This document shows, in pieces, positions 38,692-46,534 of a stretch of 64,000 bases of DNA. Both the position numbers and the translations under genes were made by a program. The DNA is taken from assembly GCA_012518615.1 (NCBI GenBank), contig JAAYRU010000013.1:1-64000 (forward strand), given 5' to 3'. Every line of letters starts with the position of its first letter. Position 1 is the first letter of the stretch. The notes under the pieces are model-generated. The model ran no database searches. It was given only the letters and a program-made list of their open reading frames with translations, and was not told where the DNA came from. The stretch is from Christensenellaceae bacterium. Its GTDB lineage: Bacteria; Bacillota; Clostridia; Christensenellales; Aristaeellaceae.

Positions 38692-40278
38692 CTATAACCC
38701 CCTCTTTTTACTTACAAGCTCCTTGTACTTAGCCTCAAGCTCTGCTCTCTCTTCCTTAGATATATCCATAGATAACTTAGAATTTACTGCTGCAATCTTA
38801 TAGTCAAGCAGTAGGTCATAATCTTCACTAATTTCTTTGGGTTTTTGATATTCAGCTAAATTGCCTTTAAAGCTTACAAGCTTTTTATCCTCTATAATAA
38901 GCAGAGTATCGGCTATGCTGTCTATAAATACCCTGTCATGGGATACAAAAAGTATAGAGCCTGTATAGCCTATGAGCAACTCCTCCAGCGCTTCAATGGT
39001 ATGAATATCAAAGTGGTTTGTGGGCTCATCCAGTATTAGGAAATTAAAACCGGAAGTTAATATTTTGCACAGCTTAACCTTTGCCTTTTCCCCATCGCTT
39101 AAAATATCAACCCTTTTATATACATCATCCCGCCTTATTCCCATTCTGGCAAGTATAATCCTTACCATAGTTTCATCATATATGCTTGTTTGCATAAGGT
39201 TTTCTATTATGGTTTTATTAAGCGCCAAAATATCTTCAAGCTGGGAAAAATAGCCTATTTTAAGCCTTGGGTGCGTTTCTATGCCCTCATTCTGCAAAAT
39301 CATATTAATTAGCGTTGTCTTGCCGCTGCCGTTTGCGCCAAGCAGCGCCACTTTGCTGTTATTTAGTATTTCAAAATTAGCGCTGCTGAAAATGACATTT
39401 TCGCCGTAAGCTTTGTTTATATTATCGCCATTAAGCAAAACCTTGGCGTAAGTTTTGCTCTTTTCAGGTATAGCAAGCCTTATTTCGGCTTCTCTCGCAG
39501 GCTTATCTTTAACTTCTAGCTGCTCAATTCTGGATTTTACAGCCTTTATCTGCTTATCAACCTTCTTTTTGTTACCCTGTCCGCCCATTTTATGCAACCT
39601 AGCTTCGGAATTGCCAAACCTTTTAGGGGTGGTTTTTATCCTATCTCTCCTTCCGCTTAAGGTATTAATAACCCCCTTTAGCCTGTCTGCCTCGGCTGTA
39701 TAGCTTTCATACTCCCTTTGAGCGTGCTTGTCCCGCCTTATGCTCTCTTCAAGGTAAAACTGATAGGAGCCATTGTACTCTTGAAACTCTCCGCCCTTAA
39801 TCTCTATAATTTTATTGCAGGTTTTTTGAATAAAATCCCTATCGTGGGATATGAGCAAAAAGCCATAGTTTCGGCTACTCAGCATACGGATAAGCTCGTC
39901 CTTGGTTTCAAAATCCAAGTGCGAAGTTGGCTCGTCCATAAGTAAATAGGTATTTTCTTTTTCCAGCGCAGACTGAAGCACAAGCTTATACATCTGCCCG
40001 GGGCTTAAATTGCTGTTTACATCAATTTGATTGACAGAAAAAACCCTGTTTGAAATTTCCGCTCTGTTTTCCCAGTCAATTTTATGGATTTTTATATTGG
40101 TATGTATTGTGCCGCTGTAGTAGTTGTCCTCGTTTGAAAGCATATTTATAAAAGTTGTTTTCCCCGTGCCGTTGTCCCCTATAAGCGCAATTTTATCATA
40201 GGGATTTATACTTAGGCTTTCTATGGAAAATAAATGCCTAATACCTATAGTTTTCTCTATATTTTTAATTGTTATCAT
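38692..40278 (-). CDS. ABC-F family ribosome-protection ATPase
   Basis: This 528-residue soluble protein has two ABC domains and no membrane segment. Walker A motifs are GDNGTGKTT (about 32-40) and GANGSGKTT (about 314-322), and the Walker B regions are LLMDEPTSHLD and LILDEPTNHFD. The signature motifs are LSPGQ in the first half and LSDGE in the second. The inter-domain linker is basic, as needed to reach the ribosomal E site. It resembles the Lsa/Msr/Vga antibiotic-resistance group, which displaces drugs from the ribosome. ATG 40278 has GGAGG 5 nt upstream. The leader encodes a short peptide and an SD-masking hairpin, a hallmark of drug-inducible ABC-F genes. Confidence 0.87.
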   Translation of the reverse strand: MITIKNIEKTIGIRHLFSIESLSINPYDKIALIGDNGTGKTTFINMLSNEDNYYSGTIHTNIKIHKIDWENRAEISNRVFSVNQIDVNSNLSPGQMYKLVLQSALEKENTYLLMDEPTSHLDFETKDELIRMLSSRNYGFLLISHDRDFIQKTCNKIIEIKGGEFQEYNGSYQFYLEESIRRDKHAQREYESYTAEADRLKGVINTLSGRRDRIKTTPKRFGNSEARLHKMGGQGNKKKVDKQIKAVKSRIEQLEVKDKPAREAEIRLAIPEKSKTYAKVLLNGDNINKAYGENVIFSSANFEILNNSKVALLGANGSGKTTLINMILQNEGIETHPRLKIGYFSQLEDILALNKTIIENLMQTSIYDETMVRIILARMGIRRDDVYKRVDILSDGEKAKVKLCKILTSGFNFLILDEPTNHFDIHTIEALEELLIGYTGSILFVSHDRVFIDSIADTLLIIEDKKLVSFKGNLAEYQKPKEISEDYDLLLDYKIAAVNSKLSMDISKEERAELEAKYKELVSKKRGL

Positions 40279-40280
40279 AA

Positions 40281-40304
40281 AATCCTCCACTTTTTGAGAG
40301 GATT
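40281..40304 (-). promoter_or_regulatory. SD-sequestering hairpin before the ABC-F gene
   Basis: Minus strand arms AATCCTC/GAGGATT with a 10-nt loop. The downstream arm contains the GGAGG ribosome binding site of the ABC-F gene, so the folded form hides the start. An alternative pairing of the upstream AGAGG with the same CCTCT arm is possible, giving an on/off switch. Confidence 0.7.
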
Positions 40305-40316
40305 TATTATCCCCTC

Positions 40317-40349
40317 TTATTTAATAATTGTAGGATTTATGCCTGTCAT
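40317..40349 (-). CDS. Ten-residue leader peptide of the ABC-F gene
   Basis: ATG at 40349 with AGGAGG 8 nt upstream encodes MTGINPTIIK and stops at TAA 40317, 13 nt before the sequestering hairpin. A ribosome stalled on this ORF by a drug would cover the upstream sequence and change the folding so that the ABC-F start is exposed. Short leader peptides of this kind are established for erm, msr and vga genes; the mechanism here is inferred from the layout. Confidence 0.7.
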   Translation of the reverse strand: MTGINPTIIK

Positions 40350-40379
40350 TAGTACGTCCTCCTGTAATATGTTGGTTGA

Positions 40380-40407
40380 ATTATACTATATTTGCACGGC
40401 GTGTCAA
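40380..40407 (-). promoter_or_regulatory. Promoter of the ABC-F gene
   Basis: Consensus -35 TTGACA (40402-40407), 16-bp spacer, consensus -10 TATAAT (40380-40385), giving a leader of about 95 nt. Confidence 0.8.
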
Positions 40408-40426
40408 AGAGGGTGGGGTTTTTCGC

Positions 40427-41224
40427 CTACTCACTCAAAAAATCATACACCCTTTGGTTAAAATCCTTAGCTTCTTGATGTGCGGCATGCCCTAAATCAT
40501 CATACATATATATTTTACAGCCCATTTTCTGGGCGATTTCTTCCGACGCTTGCCCTGTTACTATTTTGTCCTTCCCACCGCCTATTACAAGCGTTGGGCA
40601 TTTTATATCGTTTAACTTATCGTATGTGTTGCATGTAAGGCAGGCTTCCGTGAGTATAATAAAGCGCTCCATATCCTTAGGTTTTTGCAAAAGGCTAAGC
40701 AGGGGCATAAAAAGTTTATAGCGCTTAAGGTATTTTTCGGGGAACATTTTTATAGCCATATCCTCTATAAGCTCCCTTATATTGTTCTGCCTAGATAGCC
40801 TAAGCCAGTTATTTATTACCGCCTCTACTGTTGCGTTGTTCCTTGAAAGGGTAACAACAAGCACAAGCTTGCTTACTAAATCCTGCCTGTTTATGGCTAA
40901 ATACTGGGCAATCATTCCCCCTTGAGATACGCCTACAACATGAGCGTTTTTAATTTTTAAATAATCCATAGCCATGGCAACATCTTTCGCCAAATCCTCT
41001 ACTGTTATGCCCTGCCAAACATGCTCCCTGCGGTCAAACAGATATACCCTGTAATCCCTTGCGAATTTACGGTACATGTATGCTAAAAACCTTCCCATGC
41101 CCTTTATGCCTACCGTGCTTAAACCCTGTATAAGCACTAGGGGCTTTGTGCCACTCCCAAAGCTTATATAGTCCATACGCACATCTTGTATATTTAGTTT
41201 TCCTTCTTTTACGTTGTATAACAT
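40427..41224 (-). CDS. Alpha/beta-hydrolase fold protein
   Basis: This 265-residue cytoplasmic protein has the nucleophile elbow GVSQGGMIAQ (Ser near 100), an oxyanion region LVLIQGLSTVG, an acid in the VIGGGKDKIV segment and a likely catalytic histidine in DDLGHAAHQEA. It belongs with small esterases or haloperoxidase-like hydrolases; the substrate is unknown. The ATG at 41224 has GAGGAAAG about 8 nt upstream. Two perfect copies of a CCAGAC-N3-GTCTGG operator lie upstream, the nearer one less than 40 bp from the start codon, which points to control by a TetR-like repressor encoded elsewhere. Confidence 0.8.
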   Translation of the reverse strand: MLYNVKEGKLNIQDVRMDYISFGSGTKPLVLIQGLSTVGIKGMGRFLAYMYRKFARDYRVYLFDRREHVWQGITVEDLAKDVAMAMDYLKIKNAHVVGVSQGGMIAQYLAINRQDLVSKLVLVVTLSRNNATVEAVINNWLRLSRQNNIRELIEDMAIKMFPEKYLKRYKLFMPLLSLLQKPKDMERFIILTEACLTCNTYDKLNDIKCPTLVIGGGKDKIVTGQASEEIAQKMGCKIYMYDDLGHAAHQEAKDFNQRVYDFLSE

Positions 41225-41258
41225 AGTTTTTCTTTCCTCAACTATATTATGGCAATTT

Positions 41259-41275
41259 TCCAGACAGCGTCTGGA
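41259..41275. promoter_or_regulatory. Operator-like dyad, copy 1
   Basis: Perfect palindrome with arms TCCAGAC/GTCTGGA and centre AGC, about 35 bp upstream of the hydrolase start codon and next to a CATAAT -10-like sequence. Confidence 0.65.
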
Positions 41276-41373
41276 TTGTCTTTTTAACTGCTGCGCTTTG
41301 ATATGTTTTCCCCCCTATATAAGCGCAACTAAGCTATGCCTATTTTAACAATAACATTGCGCTTTAGCAATTT

Positions 41374-41390
41374 GCCAGACAGCGTCTGGC
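41374..41390. promoter_or_regulatory. Operator-like dyad, copy 2
   Basis: Arms GCCAGAC/GTCTGGC with the same AGC centre, 115 bp from copy 1. It lies between the hydrolase and the divergent secreted-protein gene and could serve either. Nothing else stands out in 41276-41546 beyond AT-rich promoter-like sequence. Confidence 0.6.
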
Positions 41391-41546
41391 ATTTTGTATG
41401 GGGTACATAAAAACACCACATTCCCCATAAAAAAATGTTTATTTTTTCTTCGCTTTGGTATATTATATATACGATGAGTTTTATAGTGTGCAAGGAAAGC
41501 TATTTCTCAATCGTTATATATATGAAAACACAAAGGAGTTGATTTT

Positions 41547-42500
41547 ATGAAAAGATTACTGGCAATATTACTTACCCTATCGCTTGCCGCAGCAATGATA
41601 CCCGCGCTTGCGAAGGACAGCCTATCCATCGATGTTGTTAAGGAGTTTGATTTTGGCTCCCCCCATGTGGAGATGGATGTATTCACAATCACAAACACAA
41701 ACCCCTATGCGGTAAATGTAACAATTACCGTATTCGACGAGGCGGAAAAAAAGAACCTGCAAATCATACACCTAACGCTGAACCCGGGCGACGCGCCTCT
41801 GCCCATAAAAGCCCGCGTTTATAAGCCGCTTACTAAAGAGGGAGATATCAACCTGTACCGCTACATAATAACCACCCCCGGCGGCTACAAAAACGAGCAG
41901 TTTTACGCGCAGAAGAGAACGGGCGTAAACCTATACAACGAGCCCACTTACACGCAGTACATAAACTCCCGCTACAAAAACAACACGGCAACAAGCTTCG
42001 GCCCGCATTTTAGGGATGTAACGCCGGGTCTCACCAAGCTTTGGTACATGTTTACACCCCTTAACCTTGCCGTTCAGGGCAGGCAGACATACGAGCTTGT
42101 AGGTAGCAATATGTATGTAATAGGCGAAGTATATGTAGACGTATACGGCGATACGGTAACCATTACATACCACAACTACTACGACGGCAAGGGCGGCAAC
42201 ACAAACACCCGCCAAGAGTTTTTAGGCATATACAACAGCTATAAAGATGTGCAGTTGCCAAACGATGTACCGGTAAAATCCTATGTAAACCCGCCCACGA
42301 AGTTTGCATTCGGCGTGCCATTTAGCATTCAGTACGATTTAGGCGGAGATACCAATGTAATTATGCTTGTGCGCAATGTGGTTGATTACTGGCGCTTCCC
42401 AAGGCCTGAAAATACGGAGTTCCGCAGGTTCTGGGAGAACAATGCCGAGCGCAAAGCCCTAAGGGAGAGTATGCTTAGCTTTATGGATCCCATATATTAG
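41547..42500 (+). CDS. Secreted protein of unknown function
   Basis: I do not recognise this 317-residue protein. It has a signal peptide (about 1-22, cut after ALA) and no lipobox or wall-anchor signal. The mature part starts with a beta-rich stretch (VFTITNTNPYAVNVTITVFD, about 48-67) that looks like an immunoglobulin-type fold. The middle is rich in Tyr and Asn, and a helical tail ends the protein. AAGGAG lies 7-8 nt before the ATG. It is monocistronic with a strong terminator. It could be an extracellular matrix or envelope protein. Confidence 0.7.
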   Translation: MKRLLAILLTLSLAAAMIPALAKDSLSIDVVKEFDFGSPHVEMDVFTITNTNPYAVNVTITVFDEAEKKNLQIIHLTLNPGDAPLPIKARVYKPLTKEGDINLYRYIITTPGGYKNEQFYAQKRTGVNLYNEPTYTQYINSRYKNNTATSFGPHFRDVTPGLTKLWYMFTPLNLAVQGRQTYELVGSNMYVIGEVYVDVYGDTVTITYHNYYDGKGGNTNTRQEFLGIYNSYKDVQLPNDVPVKSYVNPPTKFAFGVPFSIQYDLGGDTNVIMLVRNVVDYWRFPRPENTEFRRFWENNAERKALRESMLSFMDPIY

Positions 42501-42545
42501 GCTTATCAGTCAAAATAAAAACAGCTTAACAAAACCCGAAAAACG

Positions 42546-42575
42546 CCGCCGTTTCAACGCAAACGGCGGTTTTTT
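42546..42575 (+). terminator. Terminator of the secreted-protein gene
   Basis: Perfect 9-bp stem CCGCCGTTT/AAACGGCGG, 6-nt loop, then six T. Confidence 0.92.
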
Positions 42576-42641
42576 CGGTATTTTCATATAAACTTTCTAA
42601 ATTATTTTACATAAAAATTACATATTTTTCTCAAAATAGTG

Positions 42642-42667
42642 TATAATAATGGTGTCCATTTTGGACA
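42642..42667 (+). promoter_or_regulatory. Amylase promoter -10 with adjacent operator dyad
   Basis: A consensus TATAAT at 42642-42647 is preceded 17 bp upstream by a weak TACATA. A perfect dyad TGTCCA-TTT-TGGACA (42653-42667) covers the likely start site, a good position for a repressor. Confidence 0.55.
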
Positions 42668-42691
42668 AGTATCATTTAGGAGTGATTTTAA

Positions 42692-44353
42692 TTGTTTGAA
42701 GATAAAAATAATAATGTGGAGACAGTTCAGCAGGTTGCTGAAAGGCTCCATGAGGAGGTGTGGGATACCCTCCCCGAGCACGAGAAGGATGCCGTGTACG
42801 ACCTTGCGCTTGAAGCGGCGCAGGAAAAGAATGTACCGCTTGAAAACCCCTTCTCTATGGAAGATTTGCACAACAGAAACATGATAATGCTGCAGGGCTT
42901 TGAATGGTACCTTGACTCTAGCGGCAACTACTACGATTGGCTTGCCAAAAACGCAAAGGAATTTGTAAAAATGGGCGTTGGCGGCGTATGGATACCGCCC
43001 TGCTACAAGGCAACAAATGTACATGATGTGGGCTACGGCGCTTATGACCTTTACGACCTTGGCGAGTTCAACCAAAAAGGCACTGTACGCACTAAATACG
43101 GCACTAAAAGGCAGCTAAAGCGCGCAATAAGCGCGCTGCACAGGCACAATATACAGGTTTACGCCGATGTGGTGTTAAATCATAAAGCAGGGGCGGATAA
43201 AACTGAAACATTCAAGGCGGTTAAGATTAACCCCAAGAACAGGGAAATTCAGGAGAGCGAGCCTTTTGATGTAGAGGGCTGGACCTGCTTTACATTCCCC
43301 GGAAGGAAGGGCAAATATTCGGACTTCAAATGGAATTATGAGCATTTTACAGCTGTTGACTGCGATGTTAATACCGGAGAAAACGGCATATACCGCATAA
43401 TAGGCGAGCATAAGAACTTCTCCCCCAATGTAAGCAAGGATTTAGGCAACTATGACTACCTTATGTTTGCCGATGTAGACTGCCGCAATAAGGAAGTTAT
43501 GGACGAGCTTATTAAATGGGGCGAATGGTTTTTAAAGGAAACCGATGTAGACGGTATGCGCATGGACGCTATAAAACATATAGATTCCGTATTCATGGGC
43601 GCTTTCGTGCGCCAGATGCGCCTGTTCTCGGACAAGCCCCTGTACTTCGTTGGGGAATACTGGTCGCGTGACACTCAAGAGCTTGCGGACTATATAGAGA
43701 GCACCCGTGATGTACTAGCGCTGTTTGATGTGCCACTGCACTTTAACTTTTACAAGGCATCTCAGGAAGGCTCCGCTTACGATTTGAGGACTATACTAGA
43801 CGGCTCTCTTCTAAATCTAGACCCTATAAACACAGCTACATTTGTAGACAACCACGATTCCCAGCCCGGGCAATCCCTATTTAGCTTCGTTGAGCGCTGG
43901 TTTAAGCCGCACGCCTACTCAATAATATTGCTAAGGCAGGACGGCTACCCCTGCCTGTTCTACGGCGATTACTACGGCATAGGCGGCGAAAACCCCATAG
44001 AGGGCATGAAAAATGAGCTTGACCCGCTGCTTGTTGCAAGGAAGTACTGCGCATACGGCGAGCAGGTTGATAACTTTAAAAGCCCCAACCTTATAGGCTG
44101 GACAAGGCAAGGCGATAGCAAACACCCCGCAAGCGGAGTCGCGGTAGTTATGAGCAACGCTTCAAGCGGAGCATTGGAGCTAAACCTTGGCAAGCACAAC
44201 GCAAATAAGCTATTTTTTGATATTACAGGCAACACAAAAGGCTCTATTAAGTTAAACAGCGAAGGCGTAGCCCATTTCCCTTGCGCGCCGGGAAAACTGA
44301 GTGTATTTATTAGGCAAGACGCTCCCGTGCCTAGGAAGTTTAAGGTGTTTTGA
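42692..44353 (+). CDS. Cytoplasmic GH13_5-type alpha-amylase
   Basis: This 553-residue enzyme has no signal peptide. The GH13 barrel begins near residue 66 (MIMLQGFEWYLD), and the AmyS-like GVWIPPCYK...GYGAYDLYDLGEF is present. The catalytic residues are Asp292 (GMRMDAIKH), Glu322 (FVGEYW) and Asp389 (VDNHDS). A C-terminal beta domain ends the protein. It should hydrolyse alpha-1,4-glucans inside the cell. An acidic, helical extension of about 60 residues precedes the barrel and is unusual. The TTG start at 42692 has GGAG 9 nt upstream; a GTG at 42716 is possible. A probable repressor dyad overlaps the transcription start. Confidence 0.92.
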   Translation: MFEDKNNNVETVQQVAERLHEEVWDTLPEHEKDAVYDLALEAAQEKNVPLENPFSMEDLHNRNMIMLQGFEWYLDSSGNYYDWLAKNAKEFVKMGVGGVWIPPCYKATNVHDVGYGAYDLYDLGEFNQKGTVRTKYGTKRQLKRAISALHRHNIQVYADVVLNHKAGADKTETFKAVKINPKNREIQESEPFDVEGWTCFTFPGRKGKYSDFKWNYEHFTAVDCDVNTGENGIYRIIGEHKNFSPNVSKDLGNYDYLMFADVDCRNKEVMDELIKWGEWFLKETDVDGMRMDAIKHIDSVFMGAFVRQMRLFSDKPLYFVGEYWSRDTQELADYIESTRDVLALFDVPLHFNFYKASQEGSAYDLRTILDGSLLNLDPINTATFVDNHDSQPGQSLFSFVERWFKPHAYSIILLRQDGYPCLFYGDYYGIGGENPIEGMKNELDPLLVARKYCAYGEQVDNFKSPNLIGWTRQGDSKHPASGVAVVMSNASSGALELNLGKHNANKLFFDITGNTKGSIKLNSEGVAHFPCAPGKLSVFIRQDAPVPRKFKVF

Positions 44354-44383
44354 TAGTAGCAAGCTACAAAAAACAGTATAATT

Positions 44384-44418
44384 AACCCCCGCATGTGGAG
44401 TATGCGGGGGTTGTTTTT
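44384..44418 (+). terminator. Terminator of the alpha-amylase gene
   Basis: Perfect 11-bp stem AACCCCCGCAT/ATGCGGGGGTT, 7-nt loop, then GTTTTT. Confidence 0.9.
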
Positions 44419-44454
44419 AATTATATATTTGTTGCTTTATCTTTTTTTATGTTA

Positions 44455-44611
44455 TACTTATCTCAGTTTAAAGCAGCGCATAGATTGTAGCGAATTTTTT
44501 GATTTGGCACAGCTTTGCGAAGGAAACATAGCGGCGCTATGTTGACTGAGCAAAGCAAAGACAAATCGGAAAAGGTGCGCAAGATAAAGCTGATTTAGGC
44601 TGAGATAAGTA
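44455..44611. repeat. 157-bp MITE-like element, copy 2, abutting murG
   Basis: Inverted relative to the copy at 1705-1861. Its terminal inverted repeat is TACTTATCTCAG/CTGAGATAAGTA, differing from copy 1 at one base pair that changed on both ends together. TTA flanks both sides, and the TTA at 44612-44614 is the complement of the murG TAA stop codon. Internal near-palindrome: ACATAGCG-G-CGCTATGT. Confidence 0.8.
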
Positions 44612-45661
44612 TTACTCCCCCGCAAGCTCATATATAAGCTTAAGCACTTTTTCCGTGCCGTTTGATAGGGGGGAATTTTTAAGGGCTTCTACAAGTGAAT
44701 CCTTTTTTTCTATAAGTTCGTCAAGCTTTTGTATAAGGGTTTCACGGTTTAGGTTTTCCTGCTCAAGCACTAGAGCCATGCCCCTCTCCTCATAGCTTTT
44801 GGCGTTTTGTATTTGGTCGCCTCGGCTGGCGCCAAGGGGTAGGGGGATTAATAGCATAGGTTTATTAAGCGCATGGAACTCAACTAGCGCATTTGCGCCT
44901 GCTCTGCTTAATACAAAATCCGCGCAGGCGAGCGCGTGGGACAAATCGCCCGAGAGAAATTCCGTCTGATAATAACCTTCCACATTTATACTTTCATCTA
45001 TATTGCCCTTGCCGCATATATGGAATACATCGAATTTTTTTGTTATTTCCTCTATCGCTTCTCTTAGCGCCTCATTTATAGCCCTTGCGCCTTGGCTACC
45101 GCCCATAATAAGAAGCACGGGTTTATCTCCATTAAAGTCCGCTATGTTAAGACCCTTTTGCCTATCTCCATTAAACAGCTCTTCTCTAAGCGGAGTGCCT
45201 GTAAGCACTGCCTTTTTGCCCATGCGCTTAGCGCACTCGGGGAAATTTGTACATACATATTTTGCGTAGCGCATACAAAGGCGGTTTGCAAGCCCCGGGC
45301 TTATATCGCTCTCATGCAGTATTGTGGGTATTTTTAATTTATCCGCCGCCCATACAACGGGTACGGAAACATAGCCCCCCTTGCTGAAAAGCACATCGGG
45401 CTTTATCTTCCTTAATAAAAACAGACTCTCAATCGCTCCTGAAATAACACGGAAGGGGTCGCTAAAGTTTTTTATATCCAAATAACGCCTAAGTTTACCC
45501 GTTGACACAGCGTGGTACTTAAGCGGCATATTTTTAAGCATATCCCTTTCTATGCCCTGCTTTGAGCCTATATAGTGTATATTATAGCCTTTTTCTATTA
45601 AATGCGGTATAAGGGCGATATTTGGCGACACATGCCCCGCCGTTCCACCGCCTGTAAGCAC
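44612..45661 (-). CDS. murG: MurG, lipid II-forming GlcNAc transferase
   Basis: This GT28-family enzyme transfers GlcNAc from UDP-GlcNAc to lipid I at the inner face of the membrane. The N-terminal GGGTAGHVSPN loop, the SKGGYVSVP region, LIMGGSQGARAIN and the SRAGANALVEF donor-binding segment are all intact. The interval starts at the first conventional codon, GTG 45661, but that lies about 23 nt from the GGAGGG site and removes residues normally present. An in-frame ATA at 45676, 8 nt after GGAGG, would give MGKTIVLTGGG, which fits the family, so the true start may be AUA. The gene follows potC by a few bases rather than lying in a division cluster. The 157-bp repeat touches its stop codon. 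Confidence 0.93.
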   Translation of the reverse strand: MLTGGGTAGHVSPNIALIPHLIEKGYNIHYIGSKQGIERDMLKNMPLKYHAVSTGKLRRYLDIKNFSDPFRVISGAIESLFLLRKIKPDVLFSKGGYVSVPVVWAADKLKIPTILHESDISPGLANRLCMRYAKYVCTNFPECAKRMGKKAVLTGTPLREELFNGDRQKGLNIADFNGDKPVLLIMGGSQGARAINEALREAIEEITKKFDVFHICGKGNIDESINVEGYYQTEFLSGDLSHALACADFVLSRAGANALVEFHALNKPMLLIPLPLGASRGDQIQNAKSYEERGMALVLEQENLNRETLIQKLDELIEKKDSLVEALKNSPLSNGTEKVLKLIYELAGE

Positions 45662-45689
45662 TATTGTTTTGCCTATGGTATTTCCCTCC

Positions 45690-46526
45690 CTAGTTGTTCA
45701 TTTCTTTCCTGCGCTCTGCGTATGCGCTAACAAGCTGCCCCCCGCCAACTACCAAAAAGGCAAAGCCAAGCATAAGCGTGCACATGGCGTTTACCTTGGG
45801 CGTAACTCCAACCTTTACGGATGAATATATCTTAAGCGGCAGCGTGGTAGTTTCAGCGCCGGATACGAAAAAGCTTATAACAAAATCGTCCATGCTCATT
45901 GCAAACGCAAGTAGAGAGCCTGATAGTATCGCCGGCGCAACAAGAGGCAGGGTTACGGTGATTATCGCCTTAAAGGGGCTTGCGCCTAAATCCCTCGCGG
46001 CTTCTACAAGCGATGGGTCTAGCGTTACAAGCCTGCTTTTAACGGTTACCAGTATATACGGCACGCAGAATGTTATATGCGATAATATCAAAGTGGTTTT
46101 GCCAAAAGGCAGCTTAAATAGGCGGAACAGCGCCATTAAGGAAATACCCATAATAAGTTCAGGTATCATCATAGGCAGCATTGCAAGCTGCTCTCCCGCG
46201 CCTATCGCTTTGTATGTTATTTTTGACGCTAGGGATTTCCCCATACTGCGCCTTACCATGCCTATTGCGCCAAGTATCGCAAGCACTGCCGCTATAAAAA
46301 CGCTCCAAAGAGCCACTTCAAGAGAGCATTTAAGCTGAGTACCAAAGCCCGTTATAGGGTTTAACAAATCCTTATACCAATATGTTGAAAAGCCTGTAAA
46401 GATCATGCTTGCGGTTCTGCCAGTATTTGAGTTGAATGAAAAAAGCACTACTACAAGTATTGGTAAATACAATAGAAGCATAATAAATGTAATATATAAT
46501 TTAGATAGCGGAGTGTTTTTCTTCAT
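45690..46526 (-). CDS. potC: PotC, spermidine/putrescine ABC permease
   Basis: This 278-residue inner-membrane subunit of a polyamine importer has six helices and the EAA loop EAARDLGASPFKAIITVTLP (about 175-194). The motif SMDDFVISFF is diagnostic for PotC/PotI. Only 8 bp separate it from potB. The gene normally next, potD, is absent; murG follows directly. Confidence 0.93.
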   Translation of the reverse strand: MKKNTPLSKLYITFIMLLLYLPILVVVLFSFNSNTGRTASMIFTGFSTYWYKDLLNPITGFGTQLKCSLEVALWSVFIAAVLAILGAIGMVRRSMGKSLASKITYKAIGAGEQLAMLPMMIPELIMGISLMALFRLFKLPFGKTTLILSHITFCVPYILVTVKSRLVTLDPSLVEAARDLGASPFKAIITVTLPLVAPAILSGSLLAFAMSMDDFVISFFVSGAETTTLPLKIYSSVKVGVTPKVNAMCTLMLGFAFLVVGGGQLVSAYAERRKEMNN

Positions 46527-46534
46527 ATTATCAC

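Noticed and set aside
38520..38732. 70-codon plus-strand frame with a hydrophobic start
   Set aside because: No ribosome binding site suited to its GTG, and its end overlaps the ABC-F gene on the other strand. It might be a remnant, but nothing supports it.
44612..45676. Part of a dcw cell-division cluster
   Set aside because: No mraY, murD, ftsW or ftsZ lies nearby; murG here belongs to a pot/GT2 operon.
45694..46338. 214-codon plus-strand frame opposite potC
   Set aside because: Antisense shadow of a permease gene with intact family motifs.
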